Source of the DNA: Alphaproteobacteria bacterium
GTDB lineage: Bacteria > Pseudomonadota > Alphaproteobacteria > Thalassobaculales > Thalassobaculaceae
Direction: 5' to 3'
Assembly: GCA_022822665.1 (NCBI GenBank)
Contig: JAJEAR010000084.1
Span: forward strand, 40,219 to 104,218
Length of the DNA: 64,000 nucleotides
Positions 50,881 through 58,715 of the stretch are shown piece by piece (position 1 is the stretch's first letter; every line of letters begins with the position of its first letter). Under the pieces are notes generated by a model that saw nothing but the letters and a program-made list of their open reading frames with translations, was not told the DNA's origin and searched no databases. The position numbers were made by a program, and so were the translations under genes.

Positions 50881-51981
50881 ATGCGTCTGGGACTATTCAT
50901 GCAGCCGGTGCACGATCCGGCCAGGGACCTGACCCAGGTTCTCGAGGAAGATCGCGAGACCATCATCCTGGCGGACAGGCTGGGGTTCGAGGAGTGCTGG
51001 ATCGGCGAGCATGCCAGTGCCACGGTCGAGCCGATCACCGCGCCGCTTGTATTCCTGGCGACCCTGCTCAACGAAACCCGCACCATCAAGCTCGGAACCG
51101 GGGTGTTCTGCCTGCCCAATCAGCATCCGGCCCAGGTCGCGGGGCAGGCTGCGCTGTTCGACCACCTCTCCCGCGGACGGTTCCTGATGGGAATCGGAAC
51201 CGGGAGCCTGTCCTCCGACGTCGAGCTGTTCGAGGTCGGCGGCGACACCGATCGCGGCGCCCTGGTCCGCGAGTCGATCGAGCACATCCTGGCCATATGG
51301 CAGCAGGAACCGCCGTATGATCGCGCGGGAGAACAGTGGGCGGTGCGGATACAGGACATGGACCGTTCGGAGTTCGGCGTCGGTCACTTCATCAGGCCGT
51401 ACCAGCAACCACATCCTCCGATCGCGATTTCGATCATGTCTCCGGGATCCGGAAGTGCGCTGATGGCCGGGGAAAACGGGTGGATTCCGATATCGGGCGC
51501 AGCCTTCCTGCAGCCGCGCTACACGGCGAGCCACTGGGAGAAGTACGCCGAGGGATGCGAACGGGCGGGACGGCGACCGGATCCGTCGATCTGGCGGGTT
51601 TCGCGCAGCATCGTCGTCGCACAGTCAGACGAGGAGGCGCGGGACTACGTGCTGGATCCCGACGGCCCGATGGCCTTCTGGTTCCGCTATTTCGAGAGCT
51701 CGGTCCGCGCGCGCGGCATCGCGAGATTTGCCGCGCCGGACGACCACCCCGATCCCGACAACGTGACCTGGAGCGAAATTGCCGAGTCCCAGGTCGCGTT
51801 CGGTTCGCCCGGCACGGTGATGGACAAGCTGGTAGCTCTGCGTGATCGCGTCGGGCCGTTCGGTGTCCTGACCGCCATGGCGCACGAGTGGGATGATCCG
51901 GTGTTCTGCCGCAGGTCGATGACCATGCTGGCCGAGGAGATCATGCCGCGTCTGGCCCAGCACGCACGGGCGGCGGCCTGA
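50881..51981 (+). CDS. LLM-class flavin-dependent oxidoreductase
   Basis: The 366-residue TIM-barrel protein resembles bacterial luciferase/limonene monooxygenase-like enzymes. FEECWIGEHASATVEP, IKLGTGVFCLPNQHPAQVAGQ, LFDHLSRGRFLMGIGTGSL and QPHPPIAISIMSPGSGS are family hallmarks, and it is longer than the two F420-type LLM proteins in this window. Flavin (FMN) supplied by a separate reductase is expected, but none is adjacent. The ATG at 50881 follows GGGAGAGGG. Confidence 0.9.
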   Translation: MRLGLFMQPVHDPARDLTQVLEEDRETIILADRLGFEECWIGEHASATVEPITAPLVFLATLLNETRTIKLGTGVFCLPNQHPAQVAGQAALFDHLSRGRFLMGIGTGSLSSDVELFEVGGDTDRGALVRESIEHILAIWQQEPPYDRAGEQWAVRIQDMDRSEFGVGHFIRPYQQPHPPIAISIMSPGSGSALMAGENGWIPISGAAFLQPRYTASHWEKYAEGCERAGRRPDPSIWRVSRSIVVAQSDEEARDYVLDPDGPMAFWFRYFESSVRARGIARFAAPDDHPDPDNVTWSEIAESQVAFGSPGTVMDKLVALRDRVGPFGVLTAMAHEWDDPVFCRRSMTMLAEEIMPRLAQHARAAA

Positions 51982-52019
51982 CGACACCGGGGTTTCCGGG
52001 GGCCCCGAGGCGAGCGCTT

Positions 52020-52038
52020 CCGCCGTCTTCGACGGTGG
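52020..52038. repeat. Hairpin between the LLM gene and frc
   Basis: CCGCCGTC and GACGGTGG pair over eight positions (one G-T) around TTC. It may terminate the LLM transcript ahead of the frc promoter; there is no T-run. Confidence 0.35.
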
Positions 52039-52074
52039 CGGGGTACCTCGTCCTGCGCACGCCGGTGCGGGGGT

Positions 52075-52103
52075 TTGCCAGCACCGGATGCGGTCTGTAT
52101 AGA
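52075..52103 (+). promoter_or_regulatory. Predicted sigma-70-type promoter of frc
   Basis: TTGCCA (52075-52080), exactly 17 bp, then TATAGA (52098-52103). Transcription would begin near 52110, leaving a 43-base leader with GGAGG before the ATG at 52153. It is the best promoter match I see in the window. Confidence 0.6.
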
Positions 52104-52152
52104 CAGGCTCCCGAGACGGTATTCGGGCGTGAAGGACAGGACGGAGGTCGCG

Positions 52153-53430
52153 ATGGGCAAGGCGCTGGACGGGGTACGGATCCTGGATTTCACGCACGTC
52201 CAGTCAGGTCCGACCTGCACGCAGTTGCTGGCGTGGCTCGGAGCGGACGTCATCAAGGTGGAACGCCCGGGGGTCGGTGACGCCACCCGCAAGCAGCTGG
52301 TCGATGTTCCCGGGGCGGATTCGCTCTATTTCACCATGCTGAACCACAACAAGCGCTCGATCGAGATCAATACCAAGCACGAGACCGGCAAGGAGGTGCT
52401 GGAACGCCTGATCCGCGCCTGTGACGTCATGGTGGAGAACTTCGCGCCGGGTGCGATCGACCGGATGGGGTTCGGATGGGAGCGTATCCAGCAGATCAAT
52501 CCGCGCATGATCCTGGCGTCGGTAAAGGGGTTCGGTCCCGGTCCGTACGAGGACTGCAAGGTCTACGAGAACGTGGCCCAGTGCACAGGCGGCGCTGCGT
52601 CGACAACCGGGTTTCTTGATGGTCCGCCATTGGTGACCGGAGCCCAGATCGGTGACAGCGGAACCGGTCTGCACCTGGCACTCGGCATCGTGTCCGCGCT
52701 GTTCCAGCGCGAGACGACCGGTCGGGGCCAGAAGGTCCTTGCCGCGATGCAGGACGGTGTCCTCAACCTGTGCCGCGTGAAGCTGCGGGATCAGCAGCGC
52801 CTGGAACGAGGTCCCCTCAAGGAGTACAGCCAGTTCGGCCAGGGCATACCGTTCGGTGAGGCGACGCCGCGCGCCGGCAATGATTCCGGGGGTGGACAGC
52901 CCGGCTGGATCCTCAAGTGCAAGGGCTGGGAGTCCGACCCCGACGCCTATGTCTACTTCATTACCCAGGCGGCCGTCTGGGGTCGGATCTGTGATCTGAT
53001 CGGCGAACCGGACTGGAAGGAGGATCCGGAGTACGCAACACCGGCGGCCCGTCTCGACAAGATCCCACAAGTCTTCGACCGGATCGAGCAATGGACACGC
53101 ACCCGGACCAAGTTCGAGGTGATGGATGCGTGCAATCCGCTGGACATTCCGTGCGGTCCGATCCTGTCGATGAAGGAACTGTCGGAGGAGCCGTCGCTTC
53201 GGGATACCGGAACCATCGTCGAGGTGGATCATCCGGAACGCGGCCCCTACCTGACGGTTGGCTGTCCGATCAAGCTTTCCGACAGCGAGGCGGAGGTGGT
53301 CCGTTCACCGCTGCTCGGCGAGCACACGGCCGAAGTCCTGAGCGATGTGCTGGGATACTCCGGGGCCGAACTCGACCGCGTGGTCGCGTCGGGAGCCGTG
53401 GGCAACGTGACCGCGGTTGCAGCCGAATAG
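52153..53430 (+). CDS. frc: Formyl-CoA:oxalate CoA-transferase-like (class III CoA-transferase)
   Basis: The 425-residue class III CoA-transferase closely follows Oxalobacter Frc: LDGVRILDFTHVQSGPTCTQ, LNHNKRSIEINTK, VENFAPGAIDRMGFGWE and CGIPCGP-like DIPCGPILSMKELSEEP. The catalytic Asp168 is in AQIGDSGTGLHL, and the mobile glycine loop reads SGGGQPGWILKCKGWE. Frc moves CoA from formyl-CoA to oxalate; oxalyl-CoA is then decarboxylated. No oxc gene is adjacent; the only candidate partner is the ThDP lyase at 24.1 kb. The ATG follows GGAGG. Confidence 0.9.
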   Translation: MGKALDGVRILDFTHVQSGPTCTQLLAWLGADVIKVERPGVGDATRKQLVDVPGADSLYFTMLNHNKRSIEINTKHETGKEVLERLIRACDVMVENFAPGAIDRMGFGWERIQQINPRMILASVKGFGPGPYEDCKVYENVAQCTGGAASTTGFLDGPPLVTGAQIGDSGTGLHLALGIVSALFQRETTGRGQKVLAAMQDGVLNLCRVKLRDQQRLERGPLKEYSQFGQGIPFGEATPRAGNDSGGGQPGWILKCKGWESDPDAYVYFITQAAVWGRICDLIGEPDWKEDPEYATPAARLDKIPQVFDRIEQWTRTRTKFEVMDACNPLDIPCGPILSMKELSEEPSLRDTGTIVEVDHPERGPYLTVGCPIKLSDSEAEVVRSPLLGEHTAEVLSDVLGYSGAELDRVVASGAVGNVTAVAAE

Positions 53431-53489
53431 CCCGTTTCACCGTCCGGAGGGACTGACCGTCGGTTCTGGTCAAGGGGAGGTTCAGGCCC

Positions 53490-54236
53490 GTGAATGCCGA
53501 TCTCGAACACCTGCGGGTTGACCTTGCGTGCGCGCTGCGCTGGGCGGCCAGGCTCGATCTGCACGAGGGTGTGGACAATCACTTTTCCCTGGCGGTGCCG
53601 GATAGCGACGGTGTCGTGCGCGGCAACCGCTTCCTGATCAATCCGTACGGCTGGCACTGGTCGGAGGTCACCGCGTCCTCGCTGGTCCTGTGCGATGACA
53701 CGGGCGCCGTGCTCGAGGGCGAGAACACGGTCGAGGATACCGCCTTCTGCATTCACAGCCGGATACATGTCGGGGCACCCCATGCGACCTGCGTGCTCCA
53801 CACCCACATGCCCTATGCCACGTCGATCACCCTGATCGAGGACGGCAGGCTCGAGATGGCGGAGCAGAACGCGTTACTGTTCGATGGACGTATTGCCTAC
53901 GACGATGACTACACCGGCCTGGCACTTTCCACCGACGAGGGTGACCGGCTGGCCCGGAAACTGGGAAACGGCACCATCCTGTTCATGGCCAGTCACGGTG
54001 TCGTGGTGACCGGCCCGACGGTTGCCGATGCGTTCAACGACCTTTATTACCTCGAGCGTGCCGCGATGTTCCAGGTTCTGGCGCGGGCGCAGGGCGGGCC
54101 GCTGCGACGTGTATCGGATCGGGTCCGGGCGGTTTCACGCCAGCAGTTTGCTGCCGAGGCGCCAAAGCTTGCCGACCGTCACTTCACGGCCTTGCGCAGG
54201 GTGCTTGACCGGCTCGAGCCCGACTACCGCCACTGA
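53490..54236 (+). CDS. Class II aldolase/adducin family protein
   Basis: The 248-residue protein starts at a GTG after GGGGAGG. The family's zinc site is visible as VLHTHMPYATS (two His) and the later SHGVVVTG. LDLHEGVDNHFSLAVPDSDG is the substrate loop and FLINPYGWHWSEVT is the phosphate-loop region, which lacks the usual Gly-rich phosphate-binding wording. Relatives cleave or epimerise sugar phosphates, but this non-phosphate-like variant belongs to the adducin-like branch of uncertain activity. It follows frc by 59 bases and is probably co-transcribed. Confidence 0.88.
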   Translation: MNADLEHLRVDLACALRWAARLDLHEGVDNHFSLAVPDSDGVVRGNRFLINPYGWHWSEVTASSLVLCDDTGAVLEGENTVEDTAFCIHSRIHVGAPHATCVLHTHMPYATSITLIEDGRLEMAEQNALLFDGRIAYDDDYTGLALSTDEGDRLARKLGNGTILFMASHGVVVTGPTVADAFNDLYYLERAAMFQVLARAQGGPLRRVSDRVRAVSRQQFAAEAPKLADRHFTALRRVLDRLEPDYRH

Positions 54237-54328
54237 GCTGCCTGCTCCGGGCAGGGATCCCGGCTTCTCGACCTGCGTCGGTGACCGGACGTCGTTGCCG
54301 CGAGGAAGCGGTTCGCGGTGGCCGGCCA

Positions 54329-55873
54329 CTACAGGACAACCTCGATCAGCCGTGGACCCGGTTCGGCAACTGCGCGTGCCAGCTGGCCGTTGAATTCGTC
54401 GGCGGTCGTCGCCCGAGTTGCGGGTACTCCCATGGAACCGGCGAGCTGGCACCAGTCCAGGTCCGGGCGGTCGAGGTCGAGCATGTCGAGGGCGGTGCGC
54501 CCCGGGTTGCCGGCTCCGACGTTGGCGAGTTCGCCTTTCAGTATCGCGTAGCTGCGGTTGTTGAACAGGATTGTTACCACATCGCACCCTTCGCGAGCCT
54601 GCGTCCACAGGGCCTGGATCGTATACATCGCCGATCCGTCGCCCTCGGTGCAGATCACCTTGCGGTCGGGACAGGCGAGGGCGGCACCGGTGGCGCACGG
54701 AAGCCCGTAGCCGATCGACCCGCCGGTCAGCGCCAGCCAGTCATGGGGAGCCGCGTTGCGGGTAAAGGGCATGAAACCGCGACCGGAAGTGACGGATTCG
54801 TCCACCAGGATCGCGTTTTCCGGCATGTGGTGTCCCAGCGCGCGCGCGATCGCTTCCGTCGTCAGAGCGCCGGATGCCAGGTCGGGAGGATCGCGGTTCT
54901 CGAGTTCGGGCGCATCGTGCGCGTCGAGTTCGTCGACGAGGGACTGCAGTACAGCCAGGTGATCGTGATCGATGTCCGCCAGGCGGTGCACCCGGCAGCC
55001 ATCCGGTACCAGCACGCTCGGACGGTCCGGGTAGGCAAAGAAGGCAACCGGGGCATCGGTTCCGACCAGGATGATGTGCCGGACGTCACGCAGCTGGCGA
55101 AGTGCTACGTCGACCGGGTACTGGATGCGTTCGACATACGCCCGTCCGGCTCCACGTTGCCATCGCGCATTGGCCGTCATGCAGGAGAGCCTGCACCCGG
55201 TCTTGTCGCGGATCTGTGCGGCCAGCCTGAGCGTGTCCTCGCGCAGGGCGCGTCCGGTCATGTGGATGAGGGTGTTCTCGCCCGATACGAGCGCCCGCGC
55301 GGCGGTCCTGATCGTGTCCGCGGCGACACCGGTGCGTCGGGGGACCGGCACGGGAGCCGGATCGTCGCTCCCGGCCTCGTTCCACGCCGTATCGGCCGGC
55401 AGGATCAGCGTGGCGATACGGCCCGCTCCCGTCCGCGCGGCCTGCACCGCCCGTGCGCCGTCGCGCGCGATGTCACGGGCCGACGGTGACGTCCGGATCC
55501 AGTGGGAAACAGGCCTGGCAAGGCCCTCGATATCGGCGGTCAGTGGCGCGTTGTGCCGAACGTGATGGGTGGCGTGATCACCCACGATGTTGACGATGGG
55601 CGAATGCGCCTTGCGAGCATTGTGCAGGTTGGCGATGCCGTTCCCGAAGCCCGGACCGAGGTGGAGCAGGGTTGCGGCCGGGCGGTCCGCCATGCGCGCG
55701 TAGCCGTCGGCCATGCCCGTCACCACCCCCTCGAACAGGCCGAGGACGCACCGCATGCCGCCAATGCGATCGAGGGCGGCGACAAAGTGCATTTCCGATG
55801 TACCCGGATTGGTGAAGCTTGTGTCCACGCCGCTTCGAACCAGGGTGCGGACGAGTGATTCGGCACCGTTCAT
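54329..55873 (-). CDS. ThDP-dependent acetolactate synthase/benzoylformate decarboxylase-like enzyme
   Basis: The 514-residue enzyme has the N-terminal ThDP domain with TNPGTSEMHFVAALD and the Glu in LFEGVVTGMADGYARMA. The C-terminal ThDP-Mg motif is TEGDGSAMYTIQALW ending at LFNNRSYAILKGE. It is shorter than AHAS. Relatives include benzoylformate decarboxylase and phosphonopyruvate-type decarboxylases. The His pair of benzoylformate decarboxylase may correspond to the GDHATHHV segment, though this needs alignment. It is convergent with the aldolase. Confidence 0.86.
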   Translation of the reverse strand: MNGAESLVRTLVRSGVDTSFTNPGTSEMHFVAALDRIGGMRCVLGLFEGVVTGMADGYARMADRPAATLLHLGPGFGNGIANLHNARKAHSPIVNIVGDHATHHVRHNAPLTADIEGLARPVSHWIRTSPSARDIARDGARAVQAARTGAGRIATLILPADTAWNEAGSDDPAPVPVPRRTGVAADTIRTAARALVSGENTLIHMTGRALREDTLRLAAQIRDKTGCRLSCMTANARWQRGAGRAYVERIQYPVDVALRQLRDVRHIILVGTDAPVAFFAYPDRPSVLVPDGCRVHRLADIDHDHLAVLQSLVDELDAHDAPELENRDPPDLASGALTTEAIARALGHHMPENAILVDESVTSGRGFMPFTRNAAPHDWLALTGGSIGYGLPCATGAALACPDRKVICTEGDGSAMYTIQALWTQAREGCDVVTILFNNRSYAILKGELANVGAGNPGRTALDMLDLDRPDLDWCQLAGSMGVPATRATTADEFNGQLARAVAEPGPRLIEVVL

Positions 55874-55930
55874 GTGCAGGTCCCTTCAGGGCAGGGGGAA
55901 GGCCGGGCAGCCGGGAGGGGTCAGGTGTGT

Positions 55931-57532
55931 TCAGACGGCGCGGGCGCCGGCCGCGCGCACGGTTTCGCTGACCTGGCTTTCAAACGGCCGGAAGTTCTCG
56001 ATGAACCGGCTGCAGAGGTCTGCCGCCGTCACATCGTAGTGTGACTTGTCGGACCACGCCGCGCGCGGCTGGAGAATCTCTTCCGGGACATCGGGACAGT
56101 GTTCGGGGACCTGGAGACCGAAACGCCGGTCCTCGCGGATCGGCACGGTCTCGAGAACGCCGTCAAGGGCGGCCCGGATCATGGCCCGGGTGTACCCGAG
56201 CGGCATGCGCTGGCCTCCGTCTCCTGCCTTGCCCCCGGACCATCCGGTGTTGACCAGCCAGCAGGTTGCTTCGTGCTCCGCGATCCTGCGGCGCAGCATC
56301 TCGCCGTAGACAGTCGGATGTCTCGGCATGAACGGAGCGCCGAAACAGGTCGAGAAGGTGGCCTCGGGCTGGCGGCCCAGACCGCGTTCCGTGCCGGCGA
56401 CACGGGCGGTGTAGCCGGACAGGAAGTGATACATGGCCTGTTCGGGTGAAAGCCGCGCGATCGGCGGCAGCACACCGAAGGCGTCTGCGGTCAGCATGAC
56501 GACGTTGCGAGGATGATCGCCGGACCCGTCGGCGGTGTTCCCGACGTAATCGAGCGGATAGCAGGCCCGCGTGTTCTCGGTCAGCGAGTTATCGGCGAAG
56601 TCGAGTTCGTGGGTGGCCGAATCGAACACCACGTTCTCGAGCACGGTGCCGAACCGTGAAGTGGTCGCGTAAATCTCGGGCTCGGCCTCTGCGGAGAGGT
56701 TGATCACCTTCGCATAGCAGCCGCCCTCGAAGTTGAAGACGCCGGAATCCGACCAGCCGTGCTCGTCGTCGCCAATCAGCCTGCGGCTGCTGTCGGCCGA
56801 CAGGGTGGTCTTGCCGGTTCCCGACAGGCCGAAGAAGACGGCGGTATCACCCTGGAGCCCGACATTGGCCGAACAGTGCATCGGCAGTACGTTTCGGTCG
56901 GGAAGCAGGTAGTTCAGAATACCGAAGATGGATTTCTTGATCTCACCTGCGTATCCGGTGCCGCCGATCAGCACCAGACGCTTCTCGAGGTGGATCAGGA
57001 TGAAGGTCTCGGAGTTGAGGCCGTCGGACTGTCCGCGGGCCCGCAGCCCGGGGGCGTGCAGGATGGTGAAATCCGGCTCCGCCCCGCAGGCATCTCCAGC
57101 CGGCGGCCGGATGAACATGTTGCGCGAGAACAGTGCGCACCATGCCAGTTCGGTCACGACGCGCACCCGGATGCCGTAGGACGGGTCGGCACCGGCGACG
57201 CAGTCCTGCACGAAGACATCCCGGTTGGCGAAGTGCGCAGCCACCCGCCTGTGCATGTCGTCGAATACACGTGGTTCGAGCGGCTGGTTCACCGCACCCC
57301 AGTCAATGGCCCCGTCCACCCCCGGGGTTCTGACGATGAACCGGTCACGGGGCGAGCGACCGGTATGTTCGCCGGTATTGACCACAAGGGCTCCCCCCGG
57401 CGCGACACTGGCCTCGTTGCGCCGGATTGCATGCTGGTAGAGCGCCGGAAGCGACAGATTGCGATTGACGCTCGCAAGGTCGAACAGCCCGTGCGTGTCC
57501 AGGCGCGCGCGGTCGGCGGGTTCGCGGACCAT
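55931..57532 (-). CDS. pckA: Phosphoenolpyruvate carboxykinase (ATP)
   Basis: The 533-residue gluconeogenic enzyme converts oxaloacetate and ATP to PEP and CO2. GEHTGRSPRDRFIVR is the substrate loop, GGTGYAGEIKKSIFGILNYLLP the PEPCK signature, FFGLSGTGKTTLSAD the P-loop, IGDDEHGWSDSGVFNFEGGCYAK the metal/kinase-2 region and NTGWSGGKAGDGG the adenine region. The ATG at 57532 lies about ten bases after GGAGG. It is divergent from the two-component/PTS operon, the arrangement known from many alphaproteobacteria, where pckA borders chvI-chvG. Confidence 0.97.
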   Translation of the reverse strand: MVREPADRARLDTHGLFDLASVNRNLSLPALYQHAIRRNEASVAPGGALVVNTGEHTGRSPRDRFIVRTPGVDGAIDWGAVNQPLEPRVFDDMHRRVAAHFANRDVFVQDCVAGADPSYGIRVRVVTELAWCALFSRNMFIRPPAGDACGAEPDFTILHAPGLRARGQSDGLNSETFILIHLEKRLVLIGGTGYAGEIKKSIFGILNYLLPDRNVLPMHCSANVGLQGDTAVFFGLSGTGKTTLSADSSRRLIGDDEHGWSDSGVFNFEGGCYAKVINLSAEAEPEIYATTSRFGTVLENVVFDSATHELDFADNSLTENTRACYPLDYVGNTADGSGDHPRNVVMLTADAFGVLPPIARLSPEQAMYHFLSGYTARVAGTERGLGRQPEATFSTCFGAPFMPRHPTVYGEMLRRRIAEHEATCWLVNTGWSGGKAGDGGQRMPLGYTRAMIRAALDGVLETVPIREDRRFGLQVPEHCPDVPEEILQPRAAWSDKSHYDVTAADLCSRFIENFRPFESQVSETVRAAGARAV

Positions 57533-57852
57533 GGTATGGTATCCTCCACAACAGACTGTCGCGCTGCGAGGGTACCGGACCGTTCGCGCGAATGTGACTG
57601 TTTGGTTTATCGGCGCACGAAAATCAACCGCTGACGAAAGGACGATGCGGAGGGAGGACAGACTCGAGCCCGCACCGCCGCCGGGACAGGCGGGACAGGA
57701 CGGCATGGCCCGTGACACGCGCACGGTGGCGGCCCCGAACGGGTGGGACGACCCGGTGCATGCGGTGACAATTGTGGCAGCGGGCCGGACCCGCTTGCCA
57801 CCTTCATGGCAGAATATCGAGCGCAGAACCTGGTCTCGACGGGGAGTTCACC
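57533..57852. other. Divergent control region between pckA and the response-regulator gene
   Basis: These 320 bp contain no credible gene. They hold the pckA leader with GGAGG near 57543-57547 (leftward), a perfect TTCGCGCGAA palindrome at 57583-57592, an ACAATTGT palindrome at 57768-57775 and an 11-bp hairpin at 57774-57801. I could not identify a convincing promoter pair on either strand. Control of both directions by the response regulator is plausible because related ChvI proteins regulate pckA. Confidence 0.6.
57774..57801. repeat. Bulged 11-bp hairpin upstream of the response-regulator gene
   Basis: GTGGCA-GCGGG, loop CCGGA, then CCCGC-T-TGCCAC: eleven base pairs with a single bulged T in the right arm. 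It ends about 50 bases before the ATG at 57853. It may be a leader RNA structure, an attenuator or an operator; the following bases have no T-run. Confidence 0.45.
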
Positions 57853-58680
57853 ATGGCTCAGTCAGGTGACAAGGGGTGCATTCTGCTGGTTGATGACTCG
57901 GCAGATTTCCGTATTCCATTGGCTGAAGGCTTGTGCCGCATGGGGTATGAGGTCCTGGAGTGCAAGTTTTACAAGGACGCGAAAGAAACATTCAATCAAA
58001 CATACACCGGGATTGATTTGATCATTCAAGACATTTGGCTTGATGAGCCCGACAGCGGATACAAGCTCATCAAGTACTATAGAACGAAGAGTGATGCTCC
58101 GATCATGGCGCTGTCAGCCTATACGGATCTCGAATACCATCAGAGGTCTATTGACAGCGGTGCAGACACGCATGTTCCGAAGGATCCCAGCTTCAATCCC
58201 ATGCCAACCATCATTGAAAGTGAATTTGATAGAGAATTGCGGGCGGAAGAGTTCAGAAGTCACTCCTTGTCATTTGTTCCAAAGGAAACTTCGTTGAAAT
58301 CCATAAGAGACATGGCAGCGGCATTGATTATCAGACACAGGAAGGGATCGGACGAAACGATTTCGAACGAGACCAGGGACACGGTATTACAGGTTGACGG
58401 CTTGATACTGCATGGGGATGACAGAAGTGCAACATGGAATGGAAAGCACGTCGCCCTGACAGCAGACGCCTACCGGATCGTTCATTCACTTGCGCGGTAT
58501 CCGGACCACACTCTCTCACGAGTCCAGCTTGCCGAAGCCCTCGGACCAGGACGAATGGCGGAATCCAACAACCACATCAAGGATCACATCAAGCGAATCA
58601 GGAAGGCGTTCATAAAGGTTGACCCGGAGTTTGGCAAAATCAAGACTGTTCATGCTCAAGGCTACAAGTGGATGAAATAG
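57853..58680 (+). CDS. DNA-binding response regulator at the ChvI position, divergent
   Basis: The 275-residue regulator starts at 57853 after GGGGAG. The receiver has acidic residues D14-D15, phosphoacceptor Asp60 (IIQDIWLDEP), switch Ser88 (MALSAYTD) and Lys110 (HVPKDPS). A linker of about 60 residues, longer than usual, leads to an OmpR-type winged helix: LTADAYRIVHSLARYPDHTLSRVQLAEAL, then NNHIKDHIKRIRKAF and HAQGYKWMK. The gene occupies the chvI place beside pckA and hprK but reads unlike typical ChvI (for example IIQDIWLDEPDSG for the usual FDIKMPRMDG). Codon use is visibly richer in A+T than in its neighbours. Confidence 0.85.
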   Translation: MAQSGDKGCILLVDDSADFRIPLAEGLCRMGYEVLECKFYKDAKETFNQTYTGIDLIIQDIWLDEPDSGYKLIKYYRTKSDAPIMALSAYTDLEYHQRSIDSGADTHVPKDPSFNPMPTIIESEFDRELRAEEFRSHSLSFVPKETSLKSIRDMAAALIIRHRKGSDETISNETRDTVLQVDGLILHGDDRSATWNGKHVALTADAYRIVHSLARYPDHTLSRVQLAEALGPGRMAESNNHIKDHIKRIRKAFIKVDPEFGKIKTVHAQGYKWMK

Positions 58681-58715
58681 GGTACGTGGTCTACTGTCTG
58701 TGAGCTGGGTGCAAC

